This document shows, in pieces, positions 9,508-18,668 of a stretch of DNA of 64,000 bases (its first letter is position 1; each line of letters begins with the position of its first letter). Origin of the DNA: Streptomyces sp. G-G2 (lineage in GTDB: Bacteria > Actinomycetota > Actinomycetes > Streptomycetales > Streptomycetaceae); NCBI RefSeq assembly GCF_030063135.1, contig NZ_JASISO010000004.1:212472-276471 (forward strand), written 5' to 3'. The notes under the pieces were generated by a model. That model searched no databases. It had not been told where the DNA came from and worked only from the letters and a program-made list of their open reading frames with translations. The position numbers and the translations under genes were made by a program.

Positions 9508-10893
9508 TCAGACTCCCGCCGCCCGGACCGCGGAGACGGCCTTGCGGGCCGCCACCAGCACCGGATCCCACACGGGAGAGAACGGCGGGGCGTACCCCAG
9601 GTCCAGTGAGACGACCTGCTCCACCGTCATCCCGGCGGTCAGCGCCACCGCCGCGACGTCCACCCGCTTCGCGGCCCCCGCCCCGCCCACGATCTGGACC
9701 CCCAGCAGCCGCCCGGTCCGCTGCTCGGCCAGCATCTTGACCGTCATCTCCGCGGCCCCCGGGTAGTACCCGGCCGTGTTCGTCGAGCGGATCGTCGAGG
9801 TCACGAACCGCAAGCCGGCCTCCCGCGCGTCCCGCTCCCGCAGCCCGGTCCGCGCGATCTCCAGGTCGCACACCTTGCTGATCGCCGTCCCCACCACCCC
9901 GGGGAAGGTCGCGTAGCCGCCGCCCACGCCCGAGCCGATGACCTGGCCGTGCTTGTTGGCGTGCGTGCCCAGCGGAATGTGCCGGGTGCGGCCCGCGACC
10001 AGGTCCAGCACCTCCACGCAGTCCCCGCCGGACCAGATGTTCTCGTGCCCCCGGACCCGCATCGACAGGTCCGTCAGCAGCCCGCCCGACTCCCCGAGCG
10101 GCAGCCCGGCCGCCCGGGCCAGCGCGGTGCGCGGCTCGACGCCGATGCCGAGGACCACCACGTCCGCCGGGTATTCGTCCCCCGCCGCCGTGGCCACCGC
10201 CCGGGCCCGGCCCTCGTCATCGGTGAGGATCTTCGTCACCTCGGCCCCCGACACCGTGGTGATCCCCATCGCGTTCATCGCCCGGTGCACCAGGCCGCCC
10301 ATGTCCGGGTCCAGGGTGGCCATCGGCTGCGCGCCCCGGTGCAGGACGGTCACCTCGTACCCCCGCAGGACCAGGGCCTCCGCCATCTCCACGCCGATGT
10401 ACCCCGCGCCGACGACCACCGCCCGGCGCACGTCCGTACGCTCCAGGGTGTCCATGAGGCGCTGTCCGTCGTCCAGGGACTGGACCCCGTGGACCCCCTG
10501 CGCGCCGATCCCGGGGAGCGGGGGGCGTACCGGGCGGGCGCCGGTCGCCAGCACCAGGCGGTCGTATCCCGTCCAGGATCGCGATCCGGTGTCCAGATCG
10601 CGGGCGCGCACCCGCTGCCCCGCCACGTCCAGCTCCAGCACCTCGGTCCGCGTCCGCAGGTCGATGCCGCGCGCCCGGTGCTCCTCGGGGGTCCGGGCGA
10701 TCAGCTCGTCGCGCCCGGCGACCGCCCCGCCGATCCAGTACGGGATCCCGCACGCGGAGTACGACGTGAAGCGCGACCGCTCGAAGGCGACGATCTCCAG
10801 CTCCGCCGGGCCCTTGAGCCTGCGGGCCTGCGAGGCGGCGGACATGCCCGCCGCATCGCCGCCGACCACCACCAGTCGTTCCGTCGCCGCCAT
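9508..10893 (-). CDS. FAD-dependent pyridine nucleotide-disulfide oxidoreductase (CoA-disulfide reductase-like)
   Basis: A 461-residue flavoprotein. It has the FAD-binding GGDAAGMSAA motif at the N-terminus and a second nucleotide-binding motif, VVVGAGYIGVEMAEAL, in the middle. The single redox Cys is Cys48 in SYSACGIPYWIGG, as in CoA-disulfide reductases and NADH oxidases rather than the CxxxxC of classic disulfide reductases. The C-terminal dimerisation domain is present. It likely uses NAD(P)H to reduce a low-molecular-weight disulfide or persulfide. It diverges from hemY across a 108-bp spacer. Confidence 0.88.
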   Translation of the reverse strand: MAATERLVVVGGDAAGMSAASQARRLKGPAELEIVAFERSRFTSYSACGIPYWIGGAVAGRDELIARTPEEHRARGIDLRTRTEVLELDVAGQRVRARDLDTGSRSWTGYDRLVLATGARPVRPPLPGIGAQGVHGVQSLDDGQRLMDTLERTDVRRAVVVGAGYIGVEMAEALVLRGYEVTVLHRGAQPMATLDPDMGGLVHRAMNAMGITTVSGAEVTKILTDDEGRARAVATAAGDEYPADVVVLGIGVEPRTALARAAGLPLGESGGLLTDLSMRVRGHENIWSGGDCVEVLDLVAGRTRHIPLGTHANKHGQVIGSGVGGGYATFPGVVGTAISKVCDLEIARTGLRERDAREAGLRFVTSTIRSTNTAGYYPGAAEMTVKMLAEQRTGRLLGVQIVGGAGAAKRVDVAAVALTAGMTVEQVVSLDLGYAPPFSPVWDPVLVAARKAVSAVRAAGV

Positions 10894-11001
10894 CGTCCGT
10901 ACCGTCCCTCCGCTGTCGATCAGGTCGGGAAACACGCTACGGCCGAACGGACGTTCACGGGCCCGGTCGGCCCTCCTTGATCGGTCTGAGACGATGTGTC
11001 C

Positions 11002-12504
11002 ATGCGGGAAGCGGACAGGGATACGGACATCCGTACGGACACGGGCACGGACACGGGCGCGCGCCGGGCCGGCCCCGGCACGACGCCGCACGCCGTCGTC
11101 ATCGGCGCCGGCATCGCCGGACTCGCGGCGGCCCACCGGCTGCTCGCCACCGGCGCGCGGGTGACCGTGCTGGAGGCCGGCCCGCGGCTCGGCGGCAAGC
11201 TGTACGCCGGGGAACTCGCCGGACTGCCCGTCGACCTCGGCGCCGAATCCGTACTGGCCCGCCGTCCCGAGGCCGTGGACCTGGCCCGCGCCGTCGGCCT
11301 CGCCGACGCCCTCCAGGCCCCCGCCACCGCCACCGCCTCCCTGTGGACCCGGGGCGCGCTGCGCCCCATGCCGCGCGGGCACGTCATGGGGGTGCCCGGC
11401 GACCTGGACCTGCTGGCCGCCTCCGGGGTGCTCTCCGCCGAGGGCCTGGCCCGCGCCGGGGCCGAGGCGGACCTGGCGCCCACCGAGATCGGCGAGGACG
11501 TCGCGATCGGCGCGTACGTCGCCGCCCGGATGGGCCGCGAGGTCGTCGACCGGCTGGTCGAGCCGCTGCTCGGCGGGGTCTACGCCGGTGACCCGTACCG
11601 GATCTCGATGCGCGCCGCAGTCCCCGCGCTCTTCGACGTCGCCCGCACCCACACGTCCCTCGGCGAGGGCGTCCGGGAACTCCAGCGCCGGGCCGCCGCG
11701 CAGCCGCAGGGCGCCGGACCCGTCTTCGCGGGCATCGAGGGCGGCATCGGCCGCCTCCCGCTGGCCGTCGCCGACGCCTGCCGGGCCGCCGGGGCCCGGA
11801 TCCTGACCGGGTCCCCGGTACGGGAACTGCGCCGCGGCCCCGACGGCTGGCAACTGCTCGTGGGCGACGGGGCCGTCGAGGTCATCGAGGCCGACGCGGT
11901 GGTCCTCGCCACCCCCGCGGGTCCCGCCGCCGGGCTGCTGGAGCGCCTCGCGCCCGCCGCCGCGACCGAGCTGCGCGGGATCGAGTACGCCTCGATGGCC
12001 CTGGTCACCCTGGCCTTCCGGCGCTCCGAACTGCCGCCGACGCTGACCGGCAGCGGGTTCCTGGTTCCCCCGGTGGACGGCCGCACGATCAAGGCGTCCA
12101 CCTTCTCCAGCAACAAGTGGGCCTGGTCGGGCGCCGACCCCGGCCTGTTCCTGCTGCGCACCTCCGTCGGGCGCCACGGCGACGAGGCGGTCCTGGCACG
12201 GGACGACGCCGAACTGGTCGGCGTATCGCTGGCCGACCTCGGCGAAGCCGTCGGCCTGACGGCGCGTCCGGTGGCCTCGGCGGTGACCCGGTGGGACGGC
12301 GGACTGCCGCAGTACCCGGTCGGGCACATGGAACGGGTCGCCCGGATCCGGACGGCCGTCGCGGCCCTGCCCGGGCTCGCGGTGTGCGGCGCCCTCTACG
12401 ACGGCGTGGGCATCCCGGCGTGCGTGGCGAGCGCCACCCGGGCCGCCGACGCGCTCGCTCCGGGCCTCACGGGCGCGTTCGGCACCCCAGGCACAGAGCA
12501 CTGA
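11002..12504 (+). CDS. hemY: Coproporphyrinogen III oxidase / protoporphyrinogen oxidase family (HemY/CgoX)
   Basis: A 500-residue FAD enzyme. A short variable N-terminus precedes the dinucleotide fold [18 protein letters not shown]. Next comes [24 protein letters not shown], and near the C-terminus the second FAD motif [18 protein letters not shown]. In bacteria with HemQ this enzyme oxidises coproporphyrinogen III to coproporphyrin III; hemQ lies 23 nt downstream, which supports that role here. Older annotation calls it hemG. The ATG at 11002 is preferred to the GTG six bases earlier. Confidence 0.93.
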   Translation: MREADRDTDIRTDTGTDTGARRAGPGTTPHAVVIGAGIAGLAAAHRLLATGARVTVLEAGPRLGGKLYAGELAGLPVDLGAESVLARRPEAVDLARAVGLADALQAPATATASLWTRGALRPMPRGHVMGVPGDLDLLAASGVLSAEGLARAGAEADLAPTEIGEDVAIGAYVAARMGREVVDRLVEPLLGGVYAGDPYRISMRAAVPALFDVARTHTSLGEGVRELQRRAAAQPQGAGPVFAGIEGGIGRLPLAVADACRAAGARILTGSPVRELRRGPDGWQLLVGDGAVEVIEADAVVLATPAGPAAGLLERLAPAAATELRGIEYASMALVTLAFRRSELPPTLTGSGFLVPPVDGRTIKASTFSSNKWAWSGADPGLFLLRTSVGRHGDEAVLARDDAELVGVSLADLGEAVGLTARPVASAVTRWDGGLPQYPVGHMERVARIRTAVAALPGLAVCGALYDGVGIPACVASATRAADALAPGLTGAFGTPGTEH

Positions 12505-12527
12505 TCAGGACACGGGACAATAGGCAC

Positions 12528-13241
12528 ATGACTGCACCAGAGAAGATTCCCAACGCGGGGAAGAAGGCGAAGGACCTCAACGAGGTCATCCGCTACACCC
12601 TGTGGTCCGTCTTCAAGCTGAAGGACGTCCTGCCGGAGGACCGCGCCGGTTACGCCGACGAGGTCCAGGAGCTGTTCGACCAGCTGGGCGCCAAGGACAT
12701 CACCGTCCGCGGCAGCTACGACGTCTCCGGCCTGCGCGCCGACGCGGACATCATGATCTGGTGGCACGCCGAGACCTCGGACGAGCTGCAGACCGCCTAC
12801 AACCTGTTCCGCCGGACCAAGCTGGGCCGCGCGCTGGAGCCGGTGTGGTCGAACATGGCGCTGCACCGCCCCGCCGAGTTCAACAAGTCGCACATCCCGG
12901 CCTTCCTGGCCGACGAGAACCCGCGCGACTACGTCAGCGTGTACCCCTTCGTACGCAGCTACGACTGGTACCTGCTGCCCGACGAGGACCGTCGCCGCAT
13001 GCTGAAGGACCACGGCATGATGGCCCGCGGCTACCCGGACGTGCGTGCCAACACCGTCGCCTCCTTCTCACTCGGCGACTACGAGTGGATGCTGGCCTTC
13101 GAGGCCGACGAGCTGTACCGCATCGTCGACCTCATGCGTCACCTGCGCGCCTCCGAGGCCCGTATGCACGTCCGTGAAGAGGTCCCCTTCTACACCGGAC
13201 GCCGCAAGTCCGTCGCCGATCTGGTGGCCGGGCTCGCCTGA
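12528..13241 (+). CDS. hemQ: Coproheme decarboxylase HemQ (chlorite dismutase family)
   Basis: A 237-residue peroxide-dependent coproheme decarboxylase, the final step of the coproporphyrin-dependent haem route. Residues corresponding to the actinobacterial ChdC catalytic set are visible with a constant offset of 4 from the Corynebacterium diphtheriae numbering I recall: His122 (SHIPAF), Tyr139 (YVSVYPF) and the proximal His162 ([12 protein letters not shown]). It lies 23 nt after hemY, probably co-transcribed. The ferrochelatase gene is not in this window. Confidence 0.96.
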   Translation: MTAPEKIPNAGKKAKDLNEVIRYTLWSVFKLKDVLPEDRAGYADEVQELFDQLGAKDITVRGSYDVSGLRADADIMIWWHAETSDELQTAYNLFRRTKLGRALEPVWSNMALHRPAEFNKSHIPAFLADENPRDYVSVYPFVRSYDWYLLPDEDRRRMLKDHGMMARGYPDVRANTVASFSLGDYEWMLAFEADELYRIVDLMRHLRASEARMHVREEVPFYTGRRKSVADLVAGLA

Positions 13242-13354
13242 TACCTCCCCTGGGGGGAAGGACCGGGGGACCGCCGCTTCGCAGAAGACGCGGCCGCCGG
13301 GGATCGGGAGGCCCTGCCCCCGAATCGACGCAGCCGGAGATCCCGCCCGGAAGT

Positions 13355-15052
13355 TCAGACGACTGGCGGCAGCGGCACCCTGCGGGTGCCCGCTGCCCGG
13401 TCGTCCAGCGACACCGGTGCGGGCTCCGGATGCGGCGCACACGTGACACGCCGTCCCGCTGTGTCACCTGTCAGCAGATACCGCTCCACATGCCGGTCCA
13501 CGCACGCGTTGCGTCCGCCGACCACTCCGTGCGCACCGGCCCCCGTCTCCGTGACCAGCGCGGCCCGCGGCCCGAGCCGCCGGTGGAGCTCCAGCGCCCC
13601 CGGATAGGGGGTCGCCCCGTCCCGTTCGGCCGCCACCACCAGGGTCCCGGGCAGCGCGGCGGCCGACGCGCCCACCGCGCCCACCGCTCCCACGTCGACC
13701 GGGGCCTGCCGCTGGGCGGCGGCGGGCCAGGACGCGCAGGGCAGGTTCAGGAAGGCGTTGGGCCAGGTCTCGAAAGGCGCGGTCCGGGCCAGTTCGGTGT
13801 TGTCGCGGTCCCAGGTCGCCCAGTCGGCGGGCCAGGGCGCGTCGTTGCACAACACTGCCGTGTAGACGGCCTTCGCGTTCTCGTTCTCGGCCGCCGCCGC
13901 CGGATCGGGCCGCGCCTGCTCGGTCAGCGGGCCGGGGTCGCCGCGCAGGTAGGCGGCGAGCGCCGCGGCCCGGCGAGGCCAGACCTCGTCGTAGTACGCG
14001 GTCTTGAGGTACGCGGCCTGGAGTTCGCCCGTGCCGACGACCCCGCCCGCCGGACGGCGGGCCACCGCCGCCCGGACCTTCTCGTAACTCGCCCCGACCG
14101 CCCGCGGGGTGCGGCCCAGCCCGTAGACGTCGTGGTGGCGGGCCGCCCAGTCGCGGAAGTCCGCCCAGCGCCGCTCGAACGCGGGGGACTGGTCGAGGTT
14201 GTCGCGGTACCAGATCCGGCGCGGGTCCGGATCGACCGCCGAGTCGAAGACCACCCGGCGCACGTGCTCCGGGTAGAGCGTCGCGTAGACCGCGCCGAGG
14301 TAGGTGCCGTAGGAGGCGCCCAGGAAGTTCAGCCGTTCGTCGCCGAGCGCGGCGCGCAGCACGTACAGGTCCCGGACGTTGTCGAGGGTGCTGTAGTGCG
14401 CCAGCGCCGGGCCCGCCCGACGGGCGCAGCCGCGCGCGTACTCCTCGGCGGCGGCGAGCCGCTCCCGCTTGTACGCCGCGGAGGGCCGCTCCGGGACCTG
14501 GGTGGGGCCCTTGGCCCGGGCCGCCGGGTCCTCGCACGAGAGAGGGGCCGAGCGACCGACCCCGCGCGGGGCGTAGCCGACGAGGTCGTAGGCGCCGGCG
14601 ACGCGCTCCCACTCGGGCAGTTCGGCGACGAGCGGGAAGTACATGCCGGAGGCGCCCGGCCCGCCCGGGTTGTAGACGAGGGAGCCCTGGTGGGCGGCCC
14701 GTCCGCCGGTGGCCGCGATCCGGCTGACGGTCAGTGAGATCTGCGGGCCGTCGGGGCGGGCGTAGTCGAGCGGTACGCGCAGCAGGGCGCAGCGCACCGG
14801 GTCCGCCAGCCCCTCGCTCGCGGGGCAGTCGCCGAAGTCGAGGCGGCGAACGGCCGCCCGGCGGGCGACGGCCTCGGCGCCGAGCCGCCGGGCGCGTGCG
14901 GTGGCGCTCTGGGCGGGCGCGGGACCGGCCACGGTCGTGGCCGTAGCGGGCCCCGTCGGGCCGTCGGCGGCGCGGGCCGCGGCGGGCGGGGCGCAGAGGG
15001 CGAGGGAGAGCACCGCCGCGGCGGCTCCGTAGGGTGCGAGCGTCGTCCGCAT
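13355..15052 (-). CDS. Secreted alpha/beta hydrolase, tripeptidyl aminopeptidase type
   Basis: A 565-residue protein with a Sec-type signal peptide (MRTTLAPYGAAAAVLSLALC, then AAARAADG). The alpha/beta hydrolase domain has HQGSLVYNPGGPGASG (oxyanion region) and the nucleophile elbow GASYGTYLG. The Asp (VAAERDGATP) and His (GAGAHGVVG) lie in the C-terminal TAP-like domain. Streptomyces relatives remove N-terminal tripeptides from secreted proteins. It lies 81 nt downstream of the TIGR04222-type genes on the same strand, so it may belong to that transcript; a role in processing their products is only a guess. Confidence 0.9.
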   Translation of the reverse strand: MRTTLAPYGAAAAVLSLALCAPPAAARAADGPTGPATATTVAGPAPAQSATARARRLGAEAVARRAAVRRLDFGDCPASEGLADPVRCALLRVPLDYARPDGPQISLTVSRIAATGGRAAHQGSLVYNPGGPGASGMYFPLVAELPEWERVAGAYDLVGYAPRGVGRSAPLSCEDPAARAKGPTQVPERPSAAYKRERLAAAEEYARGCARRAGPALAHYSTLDNVRDLYVLRAALGDERLNFLGASYGTYLGAVYATLYPEHVRRVVFDSAVDPDPRRIWYRDNLDQSPAFERRWADFRDWAARHHDVYGLGRTPRAVGASYEKVRAAVARRPAGGVVGTGELQAAYLKTAYYDEVWPRRAAALAAYLRGDPGPLTEQARPDPAAAAENENAKAVYTAVLCNDAPWPADWATWDRDNTELARTAPFETWPNAFLNLPCASWPAAAQRQAPVDVGAVGAVGASAAALPGTLVVAAERDGATPYPGALELHRRLGPRAALVTETGAGAHGVVGGRNACVDRHVERYLLTGDTAGRRVTCAPHPEPAPVSLDDRAAGTRRVPLPPVV

Positions 15053-15133
15053 GGCGGGCCTTTCGTCTCATCGGATGACCCGATGGGACGGCAGGGCGGC
15101 CCACTTGTACAGGATCACCGCCGGGTGTCGCCC

Positions 15134-15918
15134 TCAATGCCCCCGTTGCCGCGCGAGCGCCGCCCGATTGCCGGATCCCATCGCGGCCCGCAGCCCCGGA
15201 TCCCCCACGGCGCGGACCCCGCGCACCGCGATGGCGGCCAGCGGCTCGGCCCGTCCGCGCTCCCGGTCCAGCGCGATCAGCAGCTTCTGCCCGGCGGGAG
15301 AGGCCCACGAGGAGTACGGGTGGGACTCGAAGCGGGCGATGGCCAGGCACCCCAGGGTGAGGACGAGCGGCAGGGCGAACCAGCACAGCAGCAGGAGGCC
15401 GGAGGCGCTCGTGGTGGGCATGGTGAAGGCGCCCGCGGCCATCACGAGGATCAGCGCCGTGGCCCCCGTACGGCCTTCACCCCGTCCCCCATGCCGGACC
15501 GGGCGCCCTCGGGCAGCGCGAGGCCCGCCGCGCCCAGCCGGTCGGCGAGGGCCCGTACGGCCTCGTGGGCCGCGGCGGCGGCCCGCACGGACTCCACGGG
15601 GGACTGCCCGTCCGGCCCGAACGCGCCGAGCACGGACCGCTCCAGCGCGTCGCGGCCGACCGGGTCGACGACGGTCGCCCACCCGGTGTGTGCCAGCAGC
15701 AGCCGCCGCTGACGCTCCATGGAGAGCAGCGTCAGCTCGGCGACCCGCCGCGGGCCGCCCGCGAGATAGGCGGCCTCGTACAGGTTCAGCTCGTCGTGGT
15801 GGTGCGTGGTGGAGCCGTCGGTGGCGGACTCGTCGGTATCGGTCGCGGCACTCAGCAGGCGGGCGCACGACATCAGCGCCCCCGCCCAGGCCGTCAGCAG
15901 GAACAGCACCCAGAACAT
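15134..15918 (-). pseudogene. TIGR04222-type membrane protein without Cys tail, frameshifted
   Basis: The reading frame from the ATG at 15918 encodes an N-terminal membrane helix (MFWVLFLLTAWAGALM) and the family block NLYEAAYLAGGPRRVAEL. It then stops soon after GMGDGVKAVRG. The next frame continues with ATALILVMAAGAFTMP, a second helix (LLLLCWFALPLVLTLGCLA) and a conserved-looking end RGVRAVGDPGLRAAM, stopping at 15134. Adding one G in the run at 15463-15467 joins the halves into about 261 residues. A sequencing slip in the homopolymer, true decay, or programmed slippage cannot be told apart here. It follows the Cys-tailed paralogue. Confidence 0.75.
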
Positions 15919-16002
15919 GGCCGAATTTCTACAAGATGTGGAAGCTCCTGGTCAGGGATATGCGGAGGTGTGAACACCTCGTGATGCGCTCGTGATCAAC
16001 GG

Positions 16003-17082
16003 TCAGGAACTGCTGGAGCAGCTGGAGCCGGACGAACTGCTGCAACTCGACCCGCTCGAACTGCCGCAACTCGACCCGCTCGAGCAGCTCGACGAACTGC
16101 CGCAGCTCGACCCCGAGGAGGAGCAGGACGAGCTGGTCGACCCGCAGGAGGAACCGGTCGATCCGCAGGAGGAGCCCGAACCCGTCGCGGCGCAGCTCGA
16201 ACCGGAGCTCCCGCCGCAGCCGCTCGCCCCGCCGCCGTCGCTCCCGGCGCACCAGACGACCGGCAGGACGTCGGCGGACGACCCCCCGGACCCGTGGGCG
16301 TCGTGGTGCGCGGGAGCGGAGCGGGCCGAGCTCATCCGGGCGGCGGGCAGCAACTGCGCCCGCAGGTACGGGTCCCGGACGCCCCCCAGCCCGAACAGCG
16401 CGGCCTGCACCGGGGCGTTCTGGTCCCGCGCGTGCTGGGCGCGGATCTCGATCAGCGCCCGGCGCCCGGCCGTGGTGATCCGGCCCAGGGCCCGGGAGGC
16501 GCCCACGGCACCCGCCACGATCCCGACCAGCAGGACGGGGAGCACTTTGAATACGAACGGGAGTTGGAAGGCGTAGGAGCTGGGGCTCGAATACTGCGCC
16601 ACGGTGAGCGCGACGGCCACGGGGATCCCCAGTACGCAGGCGATCGCCTGGATCTTCCCCCAGCGCCGCCACAGCCGGCCGGTGCCGGGCAGCGCGATCA
16701 GCCCCCGGTCGGCCAGCGCGTCGCCGGTCTCCTGCACGGCCGGGTCGCGCATCGCGGCCGCGCGCAGGACGTGCAGGGCGCCGGAGGGGGCGGCCGAGTG
16801 CGCCTGGAGCACCGCGCGTTCGGCGGCGTCGCGGGCCCGTACCCCGGGCAGCGCGTGCACGATGCCGGGGCCGCCGATCACCAGCCGCCCGTCGCAGATC
16901 AGGGAGACGAGCGCGGCGTCGACGACCCGGCCCGGGCCGCCGGAGAGGAACGCGGCCTCGGAGAGGTCGTGCAGCCGGGGCACGTGACCGGGCGGCCGGG
17001 TCCGGAACCGCCGGATCCCGACGTGCAGGGCGATGGAGGAGCCGAGGACGGCGATCCACACGAGGGCCGCGAGGGCGTTCAT
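16003..17082 (-). CDS. TIGR04222-type membrane protein with Ser/Gly/Cys-rich C-terminal tail (candidate MNIO substrate)
   Basis: A 359-residue protein. It has an N-terminal membrane helix ([20 protein letters not shown]), the family block [22 protein letters not shown], then two more helices ([38 protein letters not shown]). The last 90 or so residues are low-complexity Ser/Gly with 11 cysteines; nine are in SSC triplets spaced 6-9 residues apart ([18 protein letters not shown]). The start ATG overlaps the stop of the DUF692 gene (ATGA), so the two are made together. Short Cys-rich repeats beside a DUF692 enzyme are the hallmark of RiPP substrates; here the repeat sits on a membrane anchor. 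Its function is unproven. Confidence 0.87.
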   Translation of the reverse strand: MNALAALVWIAVLGSSIALHVGIRRFRTRPPGHVPRLHDLSEAAFLSGGPGRVVDAALVSLICDGRLVIGGPGIVHALPGVRARDAAERAVLQAHSAAPSGALHVLRAAAMRDPAVQETGDALADRGLIALPGTGRLWRRWGKIQAIACVLGIPVAVALTVAQYSSPSSYAFQLPFVFKVLPVLLVGIVAGAVGASRALGRITTAGRRALIEIRAQHARDQNAPVQAALFGLGGVRDPYLRAQLLPAARMSSARSAPAHHDAHGSGGSSADVLPVVWCAGSDGGGASGCGGSSGSSCAATGSGSSCGSTGSSCGSTSSSCSSSGSSCGSSSSCSSGSSCGSSSGSSCSSSSGSSCSSSS

Positions 17083-18536
17083 CTCGCACCCCGGCCCGTG
17101 GCGGCGGGAGCGGTACGGGTGCCGTGCGCGCTGCCGTGGGCGGTGTCCCGCGCGGTGCCGTGCGCCGCGTCGTGCGGGGGGTGCGCGGGGTGCGGGTCCC
17201 GCGCGCGGCGGGCGGCGCGGGGCGTGCGGAGCCGCCGGGGCAGGGCGGCCCGCGCCCACCGGGTCAGCAGCCCCACGGGCCGCGTCCCGGCCCGGTCCTG
17301 CCACCACTCGGTCAGCCGGCGGCGCGCGGCCGGGTCCTCGGGCAGGTCCTGGATGAGGAGGTGCTCGACGAAATCGAGGGCGTCCCGCCGGTAGCCCGCG
17401 GTCATCGGCCGGGTCCGGGCGTAGCGCAGGAACGCCTCCCGGTAGGCCCCGGCCCCCAGGATCTCCGCGGGCTCGGGCGCGATCCTGCGCACCACCCCGG
17501 CGCGCTTGGCGGCGAGGGCGCGCGACTGCACCCGCAGCCGCTGTCCGTCGAACCCCTCGGGTACGGGCGTCCCCGCGACCAGCGCCGACAGCAGCGCGGC
17601 CTGGCTCAGCCCGACCCGGGTCCGCGCGGCCTCCAGCCGGTCCGGAAGCGCGGTGGGAGTGGGAGAGGGAGCGGAAGCGGGAGGGCGGGGCGCGGGGGAG
17701 CGCCGGGGGCGCTCGGCGCCGCTGCCGCGAACCACCGTGCGGACGGCGTCCAGTTCCCCCGCCAGTTCGGCCTCCGGCGGGAAGTCGTCGTCACGTTCCA
17801 GCAGCACCCCGGGCGGGTCCACCCGGGCCCGCAGCTCCGCCAGCAGGTCGAGGACGACCGGGGCCACCGGGTGGGAGTGCGTGTCGTGCCACACCCCGTC
17901 GCGCTCGACCCCGCCCGCGACGTGTACGTACGCCAGCGCCTCCAGCGGGATCGCGTCCAGCGCGGCCAGCGGGTCCTCGCCCCGGTTGACGCGGTTCGTG
18001 TGCAGGTTGGCCACGTCGATCAGCAGCCGTACGCCGGTCCGCTCGACCAGCTCCGCCAGGAACTGCCCCTCGGTCAGCTCCTCACCGGGCCAGGAGATCA
18101 GCGCGGCGATGTTCTCCAGGGCCAGCGGCACCGGCAGCGCGTCCTGGGCGATGCGCACGTTCTCGCACAGCACGTCCAGCGCGTCGCGGGTCCGGGGCAC
18201 GGGCAGCAGGTGCCCGGCCTCCAGGGTGGGCGAGGAGGTCCGTACGAAGGCGATGTGCTCGCTGACCAGCGGCGCGCCCAGCGCCACGGCCCGCTCGGCC
18301 AGGGCGGCCAGCCGCGCCGGATCGGGCCGGTCCGCGCCGCCGAGGCCCATCCCGACGCCGTGCGGGACCACCGCGGTGCCGCGCTCGCGCAGCCGCAGCA
18401 GGGACGAGGGGAGGTGGCCCGGGCAGATGTTCTCGGCCACCACCTCGACCCAGTCCAGGTCCGGCAGCCGTTCCACCGCCTCCGCGATCTCCGGACGCCA
18501 GCCGATGCCCACCCCCAGGTGTGCCATGCGTTCCAT
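17079..18536 (-). CDS. DUF692 multinuclear non-haem iron oxidase (MNIO) with C-terminal extension
   Basis: A 485-residue protein. Residues 5-265 form the DUF692 TIM-barrel: [19 protein letters not shown] with His59, SEHIAF with His94, LALENI with Glu141, [10 protein letters not shown] with Asp174 and His179, HVAGG with His205, HDTHSHPV, and LLERDDD with Glu247. These are the expected iron-ligand and active-site positions. Residues about 300-430 form a helical extension ([38 protein letters not shown]) like the C-terminal domain I recall from SCO6045-type proteins. Then comes a His-rich tail. Known MNIOs oxidise Cys in peptides. The ATG at 18536 has a GAGGGG site; a GTG at 18557 is an alternative. 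Confidence 0.9.
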   Translation of the reverse strand: MERMAHLGVGIGWRPEIAEAVERLPDLDWVEVVAENICPGHLPSSLLRLRERGTAVVPHGVGMGLGGADRPDPARLAALAERAVALGAPLVSEHIAFVRTSSPTLEAGHLLPVPRTRDALDVLCENVRIAQDALPVPLALENIAALISWPGEELTEGQFLAELVERTGVRLLIDVANLHTNRVNRGEDPLAALDAIPLEALAYVHVAGGVERDGVWHDTHSHPVAPVVLDLLAELRARVDPPGVLLERDDDFPPEAELAGELDAVRTVVRGSGAERPRRSPAPRPPASAPSPTPTALPDRLEAARTRVGLSQAALLSALVAGTPVPEGFDGQRLRVQSRALAAKRAGVVRRIAPEPAEILGAGAYREAFLRYARTRPMTAGYRRDALDFVEHLLIQDLPEDPAARRRLTEWWQDRAGTRPVGLLTRWARAALPRRLRTPRAARRARDPHPAHPPHDAAHGTARDTAHGSAHGTRTAPAATGRGAR

Positions 18537-18607
18537 GAACCCCTCGCCCCCTTCCACCGGCCTGTGCCGGTGTCATGACCCCGGCGAAGACACGCCAACC
18601 GCAGGAT

Positions 18608-18637
18608 AGGGACGTTCAGAGCAATATTTGAGGTTCC
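18608..18637 (-). promoter_or_regulatory. Possible ECF-sigma-type promoter of the MNIO operon
   Basis: Leftward, GGAACC (18637-18632) is followed after 17 nt by CGTC (18614-18611), close to the extracytoplasmic-function consensus (GGAAC, 15-17 nt, CGTC/CGTT). The spacer is AT-rich. It lies about 75 nt upstream of the chosen start. This is pattern matching only. Confidence 0.3.
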
Positions 18638-18668
18638 CCCGGGATGCCCCGAGCTTCCGAGGGGCCCG

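Noticed and set aside
13242..13354. Terminator between hemQ and the convergent peptidase gene
   Set aside because: Only imperfect GC pairing is visible; no stem is convincing.
15992..16576. Acidic repeat protein on the plus strand
   Set aside because: It is the complement of the Ser/Cys tail of a protein with clear membrane domains and translational coupling; kept only as an observation.
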